Assembly (NCBI RefSeq): GCF_026810225.1
Contig: NZ_CP113865.1
Location: 2,168,501 to 2,232,500, forward strand
Source: Caldicellulosiruptor morganii
GTDB lineage: Bacteria > Bacillota > Thermoanaerobacteria > Caldicellulosiruptorales > Caldicellulosiruptoraceae
DNA length: 64,000 nt
Reading direction: 5' to 3'
Each line of letters starts with the position of its first letter. The stretch's first letter is position 1. The notes beneath the pieces are model-generated. The model ran no database searches. It saw only the letters and a program-made list of their open reading frames with translations, and had not been told where the DNA came from. This document shows, piece after piece, positions 52,163 to 61,419 of the stretch. The position numbers and the translations under genes are program-made.

Positions 52163-53918
52163 CTTGAAAGTCCCTCTTAAATGGAATTTTTATCGCAATT
52201 TTTAATCCGCCAAATTCACTTTTTAATATGTCAAAACTAAAATCTTTTTCATAAAACAGCTCCAGCCTTCTAAAAACGTTTTTTAGTCCTACACTATTTT
52301 TCTTTTCAGATGTAAGTCCTTTTATAGAACGAAGTAGTTCTGTTACCATACCATCCTCTAACCCTTTGCCATTATCCTCAACTGTTATTGCTATCATATC
52401 ACCTTCTTTGAAAACCTTAATTACTATCTTTCCTTCACCTTTTATATTTTCTATCCCATGAACACATGCGTTCTCAACAAGGGGTTGTATTGTCATCTTG
52501 GGTATCTTTATTGACTTTACATCTTCCTGTACGTCAATCTCAAATTTTAGCTTTCCCCCAAATCTGTACTTTTGTATCTCAAGATAATCATAAATAGATG
52601 AGATTTCTTCTTCAATTGTTATAAGGTCATTTTCCCATCTTATACTCCTCTTTAGAAGCTTTGCAAGAAGTTTTATGGCATTGGCTGTTTCAAACTCCCT
52701 TTTGAGCATACTCCTCATACGGATTGTTTCCAGGGTGTTAAAAAGAAAATGAGGATTTATCTGGCTCTGAAGTGCATTTATCTCTGCCTGTTTCTTCTCA
52801 AGCGCCAGTTCTTTTTGCCTCAGCTTGTATTTTATTTCCTTCTCAAGAAGCTCTTTTATCTTCTGTGCCATGATATTGAACTCTTCTATAACCTGACCTA
52901 TCTCATCTTTGCCTGCTTCAATCTTGATGCTTTCAAATTGTTGCTTTCGTGCCTTTTTGATGTGTTTTGCCAAAAGAGAAAGTCTTAAAACAACAGAGTT
53001 TGTTATCAAAAACAATGCAAAAAATGCCAGCATAAAGCACAGGATTACAATTGTAAGGTAAATTCTCTGATGCTTAAAAAGTTCTTTTGAAATCTCGCCG
53101 TCATCGGTTGTTATAATGTATCTCCAATTCTGAAAATAGGGAAGCTCTGTTGACAGCTGCCTTTCAAACACAATTGTTTGATTTTTTACTTCTTTCAGAA
53201 GGTCATCAAGTTTTCCAACCTGATTGTAATATAGTATGTCACTGAAGTATACTGTGTTTTTTTCATCAGCAATAAATACATGCCCCTGCCTGAAAGTGCT
53301 CAAAATACTATTAAGATACACTCTGTTCAAGTCAATTCTAAGAAATTTTTTAATTGTGCTATGCTGATATTTTGGAACATACTGTTCATAAAAATTCAGA
53401 TTTAGCACAATAGAAACATACGGTTTTTCATTTTCAAGACCGCTTAGCACATAGAGATTTTTCCCACCCTTTTGAAAAAAACTTCTGTATTCATCTGTCA
53501 AAAACGCAAGTCCATCAGCATTAAGCAAAGTAGGATTGTCACTATATATGGTTATTTGGTAAACCTGCGGATACAATATTCTTGCATTCTGAAGTATGGG
53601 TTTTATGTTTTTTTCATACGCATCATAAAATTCCTCCACAGATAAGTACCGTGTATTTATCGTCTCAATTACCCTTGGATCAGAATATACAGTATACGCA
53701 AGATTAATTGCCAGCTCAATAGCCTTTTTAAAATTTGAAATTGTCATACTCGAAGCATTTTCAAGCTGACTGTGGAGTTTATCGTTTATATAATAATCAA
53801 TCTGCGAAATAAACTGGCTGCTTAAAATCAAAAGCGGAATAAACACAAATACGAAAAATATAGAAAATATCTTTTTAAACAGCGGGATATTGTTCAAAAT
53901 CCTAACAACTTTGCGCAT
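52137..53918 (-). CDS. Sensor histidine kinase, YesM type
   Basis: From ATG 53918 the protein has 593 residues: a first membrane helix (about 15-35), an extracellular sensor domain of about 240 residues, a second helix, a HAMP-like linker, then the His-kinase domain with phospho-acceptor His in QSQINPHFLFNTLETIRMR (near residue 390). The ATPase domain has LVENACVHGIE and EDNGKGL. An upstream ATG at 53972 in frame is possible, but a TATAAT sits just after it. The RBS at 53918 is weak (AGAGAAA), so the start is uncertain. The partner is the response regulator encoded next. Likely ligand is an extracellular oligosaccharide or the substrate-binding protein, by context. Confidence 0.88.
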   Translation of the reverse strand: MRKVVRILNNIPLFKKIFSIFFVFVFIPLLILSSQFISQIDYYINDKLHSQLENASSMTISNFKKAIELAINLAYTVYSDPRVIETINTRYLSVEEFYDAYEKNIKPILQNARILYPQVYQITIYSDNPTLLNADGLAFLTDEYRSFFQKGGKNLYVLSGLENEKPYVSIVLNLNFYEQYVPKYQHSTIKKFLRIDLNRVYLNSILSTFRQGHVFIADEKNTVYFSDILYYNQVGKLDDLLKEVKNQTIVFERQLSTELPYFQNWRYIITTDDGEISKELFKHQRIYLTIVILCFMLAFFALFLITNSVVLRLSLLAKHIKKARKQQFESIKIEAGKDEIGQVIEEFNIMAQKIKELLEKEIKYKLRQKELALEKKQAEINALQSQINPHFLFNTLETIRMRSMLKREFETANAIKLLAKLLKRSIRWENDLITIEEEISSIYDYLEIQKYRFGGKLKFEIDVQEDVKSIKIPKMTIQPLVENACVHGIENIKGEGKIVIKVFKEGDMIAITVEDNGKGLEDGMVTELLRSIKGLTSEKKNSVGLKNVFRRLELFYEKDFSFDILKSEFGGLKIAIKIPFKRDFQDAIQSVDS

Positions 53919-53976
53919 GATTTCTCTATTATTTTTAAATCTCGAGGATATTGATTTAATTATACCACACATTTTA

Positions 53977-54879
53977 TTATTCTTTTATACTACCAATTGT
54001 AAGCCCATGAATAAAATATCTTTGAAGAAATGGATATACAAAAAGTATAGGCAGTGTAGCAACAATTGTCATGGTTGCACGGATAGCAGTTGGCGTAACA
54101 GTTCTGCCAGAAGATGTAAGCGATGCAGAAAAGTCAGGGTTTGTTGATGCTGATTGTACAGATTGTAAAATTTTTTGAAGCTCAAACTGCAAGGTTGAAA
54201 GCTCTGGCTTGCCAGAATTATATAGGAATGTATCAAACCATGCATTCCACTGACCAACCGCAACCCAAAGTGTCACTGTTGCCAAAACCGGAAGACAGAG
54301 TGGCATTATTATCTGGAACAGTATCCTGTACTCGCTTGCTCCATCTATCTTTGCAGATTCAATTAAACTTTGCGGAAGTCCATCAATGTAACTTCTTATG
54401 ACAATAATATTAAATGCACTTACCATTCCCGGCAAAATATACACCCAGAATGTACCAACAAGATGCAAATTTTTCATCAGTAAATAGGTGGGAATAAGAC
54501 CACCACTAAAATACATTGTAAATACAATTACTCTTGAAATAAATCTTCTAAATATATAATCCTTTCTGCTAATACCATATGCAACCATTAAGCATGACAA
54601 AACATTTGTAAAACTTCCTATAACAGCTCTTAAGACTGAAATCAATGTTGCTTGATAAATGTTGGGATTGCTAAGAATAGTCCTGTAGTTATTCAATGTA
54701 AACTTTCTTGGCCAGAGGTATATACCACCTCTTATAGAATCCAGTGCATCATTTAATGAAATAGCAAGAATATTTAAAAAAGGATACAATGTTGCAATCA
54801 TAACTATTATCATAACGGTATAAACTATTATATCAATTACAATATCCTCAGTTGTCCTGTACTTTACTGCCTTTCCCAC
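53977..54879 (-). CDS. Sugar ABC transporter permease (YtcP/LplC type, MalG-like)
   Basis: The 300-residue protein has six predicted membrane helices and the inner-membrane EAA loop ESAKIDGASEYRILFQIIMPLCLPV, which docks with the ATPase subunit. FYFSGGLIPTYLL and the extended C-terminus FVYPFLQRYFIHGLTIGSIKE are typical of the YtcP/LplC branch, whose partners import oligosaccharides or alkylated sugars. It is paired with the permease gene just upstream (26-base gap). No ATPase gene lies in the window; a shared MsmK-like ATPase encoded elsewhere is the usual arrangement. Confidence 0.93.
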   Translation of the reverse strand: MGKAVKYRTTEDIVIDIIVYTVMIIVMIATLYPFLNILAISLNDALDSIRGGIYLWPRKFTLNNYRTILSNPNIYQATLISVLRAVIGSFTNVLSCLMVAYGISRKDYIFRRFISRVIVFTMYFSGGLIPTYLLMKNLHLVGTFWVYILPGMVSAFNIIVIRSYIDGLPQSLIESAKIDGASEYRILFQIIMPLCLPVLATVTLWVAVGQWNAWFDTFLYNSGKPELSTLQFELQKILQSVQSASTNPDFSASLTSSGRTVTPTAIRATMTIVATLPILFVYPFLQRYFIHGLTIGSIKE

Positions 54880-54905
54880 TTCGAAAACACCTCTTTTTAA
54901 AGATT

Positions 54906-55844
54906 TTAGAATACCCTTTCACCTTCACCAATCTTAGATGCTATTCTGTTAGCTGTTGTGACAAGAATCAAGCTAACAACAGAGTTAAAAATACCGGCTG
55001 CTGTTGCATACGACCATCTGCCACTGCCAATACCATACCTCAAAATGTATGTCTCAAGAATATCTGAATAATCTAAGGTTGATGGTCTTTGCAAAAAGTA
55101 CATCTGCTCAAATCCAGCATTCAAAATCCAACCAACATTCATTATCAATAGAATCTTTACTGTTGGTAAAATTCCTGGTAATGTTATATGCCATATTTGC
55201 TTAAGCCTTCCCGCACCATCTATGCTGGCTGCTTCATAAAGCTGAGGATCAATGTTTGTCATAGCAGCCAGATATATAATTGCATTCCAGCCCATTTCTT
55301 TCCATACTTCTGTTGCAGGAGCTATGAACCAGAAATACTGTGGTTCACCAAGGAAGTTTATAGGTTCTTTTATAATGTGGAATTTCACAAGAAGGTCATT
55401 TATAATTCCATAATCAGGTGACAAAACTGTATAAATAATGTTTGCAGCAACAACCCATGAAACAAAGTGTGGTAAATACGATACAGTTTGCACCGTTCTT
55501 TTAACGAGCATATTTTTTACTTCATTTAAAAGTATTGCAAATGTAATTGAAGACAAAAAGTTAAAAATGAGTTTCAGTGAGCTTATGACAAGTGTATTTC
55601 GCAGTGCCTGAAAGAAATACATATCAGAAAACAAATCGGTAAAATTTTTCAGGCCCACCCATTCTGACTGTTGAAAACCCAAATAAGGTTTGTAATCTTT
55701 AAATGCCAGAATCCATCCCCATAAAGGAAAATAATTAAAAATCAGCACCATTATAAGAAAAGGAAATGTCAGAACAATCAATTGACGCTGGTTATAAATT
55801 GCGTTCCATATACTTTTTTTGGGTGCCATAGAGCTATTTTGCAT
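54906..55844 (-). CDS. Sugar ABC transporter permease (YteP/LplB type, MalF-like)
   Basis: The 312-residue protein starts at ATG 55844, with AGGAGG nine bases upstream; an in-frame ATG 15 codons earlier has no such site. Six membrane helices, the segment FNYFPLWGWILAFKDYKPYLG, and the EAA motif AASIDGAGRLKQIWHITLPGILPT identify an LplB-like oligosaccharide permease. It forms the membrane pore with the product of the next gene and receives substrate from the binding protein encoded upstream. Confidence 0.93.
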   Translation of the reverse strand: MQNSSMAPKKSIWNAIYNQRQLIVLTFPFLIMVLIFNYFPLWGWILAFKDYKPYLGFQQSEWVGLKNFTDLFSDMYFFQALRNTLVISSLKLIFNFLSSITFAILLNEVKNMLVKRTVQTVSYLPHFVSWVVAANIIYTVLSPDYGIINDLLVKFHIIKEPINFLGEPQYFWFIAPATEVWKEMGWNAIIYLAAMTNIDPQLYEAASIDGAGRLKQIWHITLPGILPTVKILLIMNVGWILNAGFEQMYFLQRPSTLDYSDILETYILRYGIGSGRWSYATAAGIFNSVVSLILVTTANRIASKIGEGERVF

Positions 55845-55904
55845 GTTATTATGCCTCCTATCAGTCAAGTGATAGCAAATCTTTACCATATGCTTTTAAA
55901 TTAA

Positions 55905-55948
55905 ATACTCACGGAACACTCCTTTAAAGCAGAGCGTCCCGTGAGCTA
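55905..55948 (-). promoter_or_regulatory. Intercistronic hairpin between binding-protein and permease genes
   Basis: CTCACGGAAC (55908-55917) can pair with GTCCCGTGAG (55936-55945) at nine of ten positions. There is no U tract on the minus strand. Hairpins here usually keep the binding-protein mRNA more abundant than the permease mRNA. Confidence 0.5.
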
Positions 55949-55990
55949 TCAATATAACTTTCTCAAATTTCAGACTCTAATTTTAATCAA

Positions 55991-57637
55991 TTAGTTCCAT
56001 TCTTTCAGTCTTCTTTGAATTTCTTTTTGCCTAAAGTCAATTACTTTCTTGATCGGTATACTCTTCATCTTTGAGAGATATTCATCCCATACCTTATCAT
56101 ATTCTCCCGGTTTTGCCATTATTGCCTTTGCGACATACCTTCTCTGCAAATCATCAGCCTGGTTCTGGATTGCCTGCAAATCATCTGGAAGTTTAATATC
56201 CCAGCCATAGCCATATGGTGAATTCCATGTCGGAGAAAATAAATCTTTGAAAGATTTTATCTTATAAGCTTTCAAAACTTCTTTTTCATATGGTTTGTAT
56301 CTCTGTTCTAAAGCCTGGTCAGAGTAATCCCAAGCAATTTTTCCACTTTTATCGGGATAATCCCAGTCAAATGGTGGTCTTGGAAACGCAAACCATATAT
56401 TTCCTCCAATACCTTGTTTCTTTCTGTAGTCAGGGTTCATGTAGTTTTGAATTTGTTTTGCATCTTTGTACATCTTGCCATTCTTTACATAGTAGTCCTG
56501 ACCCTGTATACCCCAGTTGATAAGTTTAAGAATATCTTCCTGTGCCATTCTATCCAAGAATTTAAATGCAGCAACTGGATCTTTACACTTCTTTGTAATT
56601 GATATACCTGCACCTGTACCCATTGTCACAACATTGTATCTATCTCTCTTAACACCTTTCTTAAGAACCGGCATTGCCACAGGAATTCTGTCATAGAGCT
56701 TTTGTTTCTCAAGTGAATCAATAGCCGACTGGATCTGCCATCTCTCATCATAGAAGCCTATTACCCTGCCAGATGATATTTTTGCCAGGTACTGGTCATA
56801 GTTTTGTGAAAACATCTCTTTGTCAAGAAGTCCCTCGTTCCACATCTGATTTAAAATCTTATAATACGTTCTTGCATATGGCATCGTATAGCTATCTTTT
56901 ACAACTCCGGTTTTTTCGTCAATAAGCCAGCCACCATCATTGGGATAACCTTCGAGTCTAAGTGGTTGTTGCATAAGCACATAAATTCTCCAGCTATCTG
57001 TTAGGGCTGTAAATCCTATAGTCGGTTTCCCGTTGTATGTTGGATGCTTCTTTACAGCATCTTTTACGATCTTAAAATATGTGTCAATATCTCTTACAAC
57101 CGGCCACTTGTTCTCTTTCAACACATAAATGGGCAACCAGAAACCTGCAAATGAGTAAAGCGGATCAGACTCTTCTCTGAATGGTGTCAGGTAATAAATG
57201 TGTCCATCCTTTGGATATTTAAGCTTCTTCAGTGCTTTAGTGTCGTACCATTTTTTGATGTTCTTCCCATACTTAGCAATATAATCATCCAGCGGAACTA
57301 AAGCTCCTGCTTCAATAAACTTGTTCACAACATTATGCGCATTGATCAAATCCGGCAAGTCACCACTTGCAAGCATAATACCTGCCTTTGTCTCTTCATC
57401 GCTACCGACAATAAATTCAAACTGAAGTCTTACACCGGTTAGCTGTTCTACCTTTTTGCCAATTGGAGTCTTCCAAACATCAACAGGTTCTGCGTTTGAA
57501 TCACCCCAGTAGATTTTAAAAACTACCGGTTTTTTCGAGGCAGCCATTGCTTTTGCAGGAGTTTTTAGAAATCCCGGAACAATTATGCTTATCAAAAAAG
57601 CAATAGCAACCAGTAAAGCAATTTTCCTTTTAAACAT
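55991..57637 (-). CDS. Extracellular solute-binding protein of the sugar ABC transporter (LplA-like)
   Basis: The 548-residue protein has a Lys/Arg-rich N-terminus, a hydrophobic signal segment (LLVAIAFLISIIVPGFL), and a probable signal-peptidase-I site near AKAMAASK. The body is a family-1-type oligosaccharide-binding protein (DLPDLINAHNVV, FDWDYPDKSGKIAWDYSDQAL). Gram-positive binding proteins are normally lipoproteins, but no lipobox Cys is present here. The protein may stay membrane-anchored through an uncleaved signal or bind the wall in another way. ATG 57637 is used, AGGAGG seven bases upstream; a TTG two codons before is too close to that site. The aromatic-rich C-terminal half suits sugar binding; substrate by context is probably manno- or gluco-oligosaccharide. 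Confidence 0.9.
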   Translation of the reverse strand: MFKRKIALLVAIAFLISIIVPGFLKTPAKAMAASKKPVVFKIYWGDSNAEPVDVWKTPIGKKVEQLTGVRLQFEFIVGSDEETKAGIMLASGDLPDLINAHNVVNKFIEAGALVPLDDYIAKYGKNIKKWYDTKALKKLKYPKDGHIYYLTPFREESDPLYSFAGFWLPIYVLKENKWPVVRDIDTYFKIVKDAVKKHPTYNGKPTIGFTALTDSWRIYVLMQQPLRLEGYPNDGGWLIDEKTGVVKDSYTMPYARTYYKILNQMWNEGLLDKEMFSQNYDQYLAKISSGRVIGFYDERWQIQSAIDSLEKQKLYDRIPVAMPVLKKGVKRDRYNVVTMGTGAGISITKKCKDPVAAFKFLDRMAQEDILKLINWGIQGQDYYVKNGKMYKDAKQIQNYMNPDYRKKQGIGGNIWFAFPRPPFDWDYPDKSGKIAWDYSDQALEQRYKPYEKEVLKAYKIKSFKDLFSPTWNSPYGYGWDIKLPDDLQAIQNQADDLQRRYVAKAIMAKPGEYDKVWDEYLSKMKSIPIKKVIDFRQKEIQRRLKEWN

Positions 57638-57699
57638 GTCCAATCCTCCTTTTAAAATGTAATTTTTGTATATAAGTTTTGCAAAACAATTACGTCTTA

Positions 57700-57729
57700 A
57701 TTATAATGTTTGTGGTGCATATTTAACAA
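57700..57729 (-). promoter_or_regulatory. Candidate promoter of the ABC transporter-YesMN operon
   Basis: Minus-strand TTGTTA (57724-57729) and TATAAT (57700-57705) are 18 bases apart, about 65 bases upstream of the binding-protein start. A palindrome TTTACCAGTAAA lies further upstream at 57773-57784. Confidence 0.6.
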
Positions 57730-57772
57730 CCCGAGAAATTTAATATTTTATACCGTGGATTTTATATTTTAC

Positions 57773-57784
57773 TTTACCAGTAAA
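57773..57784. promoter_or_regulatory. 12-bp palindrome upstream of the transporter promoter
   Basis: TTTAC-CA-GTAAA has perfect 5-bp arms and lies 44 bases upstream of the -35 box. It could be a binding site for the YesN-type or LacI-type regulator encoded nearby. Confidence 0.3.
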
Positions 57785-57820
57785 TATACCTTTTAAGCTC
57801 TGAAAAATTACATAAAATTA

Positions 57821-57851
57821 AGAAAGCCGATAGCATTTGCCATCGGCTTTC
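57821..57851 (-). terminator. Terminator of the GH130 gene
   Basis: AGAAAGCCGAT and its complement form an 11-bp or longer stem around a short loop, 26 bases past the GH130 stop codon. On the minus strand CTTAATTTT follows. Confidence 0.75.
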
Positions 57852-57876
57852 TCTGGATATTTTTTACTCATGGTAT

Positions 57877-58866
57877 CTATTGTTCCTGGTTTTCTTTTTT
57901 CAAAAACTCAATTATGTCCTGAACATATGCAAATGCAAGGTTTACAACAGTGTCAGCACCGCCATAGTAAATTGCGAGTCTTCCTGTATCAGCATCGCAA
58001 AGTGCTGCACATGGAAATGCCACGTTTGGAACATCACCAACACATTCATAGTACTCCTGTGGTGAGAGCAGATAAGATTTTGACCTTGCCTTTACAATCC
58101 ATGGTTTTTCCAGGTCCAAAAGTGCCGCACCAAAGCTGTATACATACCCGTTGCAGGAAAGCAGCACGCCATGGTAAATTAAAAGCCATCCTTCGCTTGT
58201 CTCAATTGGCGTTGGTCCTGCTCCTATTTTGAGTGACTGCCAGGGTGTGTAGCCAGAGGACATCACATGTCTGTGGCAGCCCCAGTGAATCATATCGGGA
58301 CTTTCGCTGTAGAAGATGTCTCCAAATGGTGTATGTCCGGTGTCCGATGGACGGCTGAGCATTGCATACTTGCCATTAATCTTTCTTGGAAATAAAACAC
58401 CATTTCTGTTATATGGCAAAAATGCATTTTCAAGCTGATAGAACTTCTCAAAGTCAAATGTGTACCCCACACCAATTGTCGGACCATGATAGCCATTGCA
58501 CCATGTAATGTAGTACCTATCTTCAATAAATGTTACCCTTGGGTCGTACTTGTACTCACTGACAAGAGGGTCCCTTGTCTCTTGAATGAAATTAATGGGC
58601 TCATCATCAATTTCCCAGTTATAACCATCCCTGCTAAAACCACGTCTTATATTCATTCTCCTTGCCCTGTCATCTACTCTGAAAACTCCTGCAAAGCCAT
58701 CTTTGAACGGTACAACTGCACTGTTAAAGATACTGTTTGCATCCTTTGCCTGATTTCTCTTTATAATCGGATTGTGTTTGGACCTCCACACAATGTCCTT
58801 GCAATCCTTAGGTCTTTCCTCCCATGGCATGTTTGGAAGTGACTGTCCAATGATTTTTATATCCAT
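57877..58866 (-). CDS. GH130 beta-mannoside phosphorylase
   Basis: The 329-residue protein shows a five-bladed-propeller GH130 pattern: [58 protein letters not shown] with Asp108 as the expected catalytic acid, and [21 protein letters not shown]. It is about the length of the mannooligosaccharide phosphorylase branch (GH130_2-like). Such enzymes release mannose-1-phosphate from beta-1,4-mannosides in the cytoplasm. It lies in a run with LacI, cellobiose 2-epimerase and an oligosaccharide transporter. The route mannobiose to mannosyl-glucose (epimerase) to mannose-1-phosphate plus glucose (GH130) is known in other bacteria. The subfamily is not certain. Confidence 0.9.
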   Translation of the reverse strand: MDIKIIGQSLPNMPWEERPKDCKDIVWRSKHNPIIKRNQAKDANSIFNSAVVPFKDGFAGVFRVDDRARRMNIRRGFSRDGYNWEIDDEPINFIQETRDPLVSEYKYDPRVTFIEDRYYITWCNGYHGPTIGVGYTFDFEKFYQLENAFLPYNRNGVLFPRKINGKYAMLSRPSDTGHTPFGDIFYSESPDMIHWGCHRHVMSSGYTPWQSLKIGAGPTPIETSEGWLLIYHGVLLSCNGYVYSFGAALLDLEKPWIVKARSKSYLLSPQEYYECVGDVPNVAFPCAALCDADTGRLAIYYGGADTVVNLAFAYVQDIIEFLKKENQEQ

Positions 58867-58943
58867 CTTTTTTCCTCCCCTATTGCTATTTTTTTATTTA
58901 AATTTACAATTTTAAATTCTTCTGTCTTGATCTTTTTCAACAT

Positions 58944-59951
58944 CTACTTCAGGGGTTTTGCTGACTCTCTTACTATTATCTTCCCTTTAATTAGCACTTT
59001 CCCATAGTGTTTTTCACCCTGTTTTATCTTTTCAAACATAATTTTGGCTGTACGCCTTCCCATCTCTTCCATGTTAACTCTAACAGTGGTAATCTTGGGG
59101 CTTGAAAGAACAGCATGAAGACTATCATCAAACCCAACAACCGAAATGTCGTCCGGCACCTTATACCCAGCACTTTTTAATTTTTCAATTGTCAAATATG
59201 CAGTTTTGTCACAGTTACATACAAAAGCAGTGGGTAACTTGCCGGGAAGCAGTATATCAATAAAGTTATTATTGTCATCTCTGTCTTTTATAATCCAATC
59301 TTTATTGAGTTCAATTCTGTTTTCCAAAAGTGCCTTGTAATAACCCAGAAATCTATCCTGAATACTGCTTGTTGCATGAATATTCCCAACAAAACCTATT
59401 TCCCTGTGACCTTGTTCAATAAGCATATTTGTTATCTCATATGTGGCAAAGAAGTTGTCTGTTATAACACAGTCCACATTGAACCTGTCACAGTAAAAGT
59501 CCAGAAATATAGTTGGGCAGTTAAAATCCAAAACCCTTTTGATATAGTCAATACTCATCTGTCCTAAAATAACAACACCATCAATTTTTTGCTCTAAAAG
59601 TGCATTTGGTACAGATAAACTCTCCTCATCGTTTCTGCTTATTATATTAAATGTTGTTGTAAAACCAAGTTTTTCAAAGCTATTTGAAAGATGTTTATAC
59701 AGGTCTATGTAGAAATAATCATCTTTACCATAGTACTTTTCAGAAGAAATCACTCCTATTGAATAAGTGAGGTTCTCTCGAAGCATTCTGCCTTTTGCGT
59801 TGTAGATATACCCCATTTCCTGAGCAGTCTTTATAACCTTTTCTTTGAGAGCCTGGCTAATATCAGGACTGTCTTTTAATGCCTTTGAAACTGTTACTTT
59901 AGAGACACCAAGTCTTTCAGCAATGTCTTTCATTGTAACCCTTTTATTCAT
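58944..59951 (-). CDS. LacI-family transcriptional regulator
   Basis: The 335-residue protein has the N-terminal helix-turn-helix MKDIAERLGVSKVTVSKALK, the hinge region, and a periplasmic-binding-like effector domain (SIGVISSEKYYGKDDYFY, IDGVVILGQM, FVGNIHATSSIQDRFLGYYKA, VPDDISVVGFDDS). LacI regulators in this setting respond to sugars or sugar phosphates. It lies between cellobiose 2-epimerase and GH130. It has a candidate promoter (TGTAAA, 17 bases, TATAAT at 60016-60044) whose -35 box overlaps the shared 12-mer described at 60033-60044, suggesting autoregulation. Confidence 0.94.
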   Translation of the reverse strand: MNKRVTMKDIAERLGVSKVTVSKALKDSPDISQALKEKVIKTAQEMGYIYNAKGRMLRENLTYSIGVISSEKYYGKDDYFYIDLYKHLSNSFEKLGFTTTFNIISRNDEESLSVPNALLEQKIDGVVILGQMSIDYIKRVLDFNCPTIFLDFYCDRFNVDCVITDNFFATYEITNMLIEQGHREIGFVGNIHATSSIQDRFLGYYKALLENRIELNKDWIIKDRDDNNNFIDILLPGKLPTAFVCNCDKTAYLTIEKLKSAGYKVPDDISVVGFDDSLHAVLSSPKITTVRVNMEEMGRRTAKIMFEKIKQGEKHYGKVLIKGKIIVRESAKPLK

Positions 59952-59969
59952 CTTTTTAATTTACTTTCT

Positions 59970-59997
59970 CCTTCACCATGAAGGCTTTGCCGCCTTC
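59970..59997 (-). promoter_or_regulatory. Overlapping inverted repeats in the LacI-gene leader
   Basis: CCTTCA-CCA-TGAAGG (59970-59984) and GAAGGC-TTTGCC-GCCTTC (59980-59997) overlap just upstream of the LacI start. They could be an operator or a pair of alternative hairpins close to the ribosome site. Confidence 0.3.
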
Positions 59998-60015
59998 GTT
60001 TGTTTTTCTGTTGCT

Positions 60016-60044
60016 ATTATATCTCATTTTAAAGTAACTTTACA
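60016..60044 (-). promoter_or_regulatory. Candidate promoter of the LacI-regulator gene, overlapped by a shared 12-mer
   Basis: Minus-strand TGTAAA (60039-60044) and TATAAT (60016-60021) are 17 bases apart. The 12-mer TGTAAAGTTACT, which recurs at the VOC-gene promoter, begins with the -35 box (60033-60044). Confidence 0.5.
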
Positions 60045-60065
60045 GCCCAATTTAAAAAACTTAAC

Positions 60066-61247
60066 CTATACTCTTTTTATTATTTCCAAGCACATTCTTC
60101 CATTGTGATAAGGACACTTCCAGGGTTCAACAATTAGCATAGCCGGAACAGTTAAATCTTCATTCACCTTCCAGTACCATTCAGAACCTCCTCTTTTGTC
60201 AACTATGTGGTCTTTTATAAATTCCCATGTATCATAAGCTGCATCCAAATATTCAGGGTTTCCTGACTTTTGATAAGCATTATAAAAACCAACTACTGCT
60301 TCTGCTTGAACCCACCAGATTTTACTTCTGTCTATTCTACCATTTACCTTTTCGTTAATTAACCCTTTACCATCAAATGCCTGGTTAAATGTAACCTCAG
60401 CCACTTTTAACGCTATTTGTTCTGCTTTTTCTTTGAGTTTTCTGTCATTCAGATACTCTGAAGCCTCACACAAAAGCCAGCTTGCTTCTATGTCATGTCC
60501 ATATGAAATGGCGTCAATAAGGTTTTCCCATGCCTCGTCACAAAAGACTTTAAAATGGTCTGTTGCTTTGTCATAAACCTTTTCAACAAAAAGTTTTACA
60601 ATCCATTCTAACGAATTATATACATCCTCGTTTTTATATACCCTGTAAAGATTAGTATATGCTTCCAAAACATGAAGGTGAGTATTCATTGTTTTTGAAG
60701 CAATAACTCCATTTTCACTAAGAAACCTGTTTTCTTTCGGAGTCCAGTTCCTATTAAACTGTTCAGTATATCCATTTTCTTTCTTACATGTTTTTTCTAA
60801 AAGCTCAAAAAGTTTTTGTGCATACTCCAGCGCCTGGTCGTTTTTTGTTGCCCTGTAATACTCTGAAAGTCCATATATACCAAATGCCTGCACATATACA
60901 TGTTTTGTAGAGTCAATCACATTTCCTTTGTGGTCAACCATCCAGTAAAGTCCGCCAAATTCATCATCCCAAAAGCTCTTCTTTAAAAATTCATACGCAT
61001 GAGAGGCAAACTCTATACATTTCTCATCCTTTATTACATTGTAGCAGGCAGAGAAGAACCACAAAATTCTTGAGTTGAGAATACAGCCTTTTGCAGCGGT
61101 TTTGTCAACCTTGCAGTCAAAATCCATATACCCGTAGTAGCCACCAAACTCTTCGTCTTTGAGAGACTGCCAGAATGGAATTATCTTCTCTGTTAGATGA
61201 TTTTGCAGCTCAAACTTTAATATTTTTTCTTTCATCATGCCTTTCAT
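60066..61247 (-). CDS. Cellobiose 2-epimerase (AGE superfamily)
   Basis: The 393-residue protein strongly resembles the Caldicellulosiruptor cellobiose 2-epimerase: EEFGGYYGYMDFD, AAKGCILNSRILWFFSACYN, VIASKTMNTHLHVLEAYTNLYR, ISYGHDIEASWLL and ending EPWKCPYHNGRMCLEIIKRV. The His residues in NTHLHVLE, YGHDIE and CPYHNGR are the expected catalytic and binding residues. It converts the reducing-end glucose of beta-1,4-disaccharides to mannose and the reverse, so it also acts on mannobiose. With GH130 it forms a known mannobiose route. It has its own promoter candidate; the choice between ATG 61247 and the nearby ATGs is open. Confidence 0.95.
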   Translation of the reverse strand: MKGMMKEKILKFELQNHLTEKIIPFWQSLKDEEFGGYYGYMDFDCKVDKTAAKGCILNSRILWFFSACYNVIKDEKCIEFASHAYEFLKKSFWDDEFGGLYWMVDHKGNVIDSTKHVYVQAFGIYGLSEYYRATKNDQALEYAQKLFELLEKTCKKENGYTEQFNRNWTPKENRFLSENGVIASKTMNTHLHVLEAYTNLYRVYKNEDVYNSLEWIVKLFVEKVYDKATDHFKVFCDEAWENLIDAISYGHDIEASWLLCEASEYLNDRKLKEKAEQIALKVAEVTFNQAFDGKGLINEKVNGRIDRSKIWWVQAEAVVGFYNAYQKSGNPEYLDAAYDTWEFIKDHIVDKRGGSEWYWKVNEDLTVPAMLIVEPWKCPYHNGRMCLEIIKRV

Positions 61248-61301
61248 CCCACTTTTAACCCCTTGAGCAGAAGGTTACTTAATCGTTCACTTTATATATT
61301 T

Positions 61302-61330
61302 ATATTATTTAATTTTTTGGCTTCTGTCAA
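61302..61330 (-). promoter_or_regulatory. Candidate promoter of the epimerase gene
   Basis: Minus-strand TTGACA (61325-61330) and TAATAT (61302-61307) are 17 bases apart, directly after the ThuA-gene terminator. Confidence 0.55.
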
Positions 61331-61340
61331 CAAAATTTTA

Positions 61341-61390
61341 AAAAAGGCTATCCGGCTATTAACAAATCAATATAGCCAGACAGCCTTTTG
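61341..61390 (-). terminator. Intrinsic terminator after the ThuA-like gene
   Basis: On the minus strand AAAAGGCTGTCTGGCTAT pairs with ATAGCCGGATAGCCTTTT with wobble or mismatch at two positions, followed by a T run. It begins 30 bases past the stop codon. Confidence 0.85.
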
Positions 61391-61419
61391 TCTTTAAAAA
61401 AGTATCCAAATTTTTTGCT

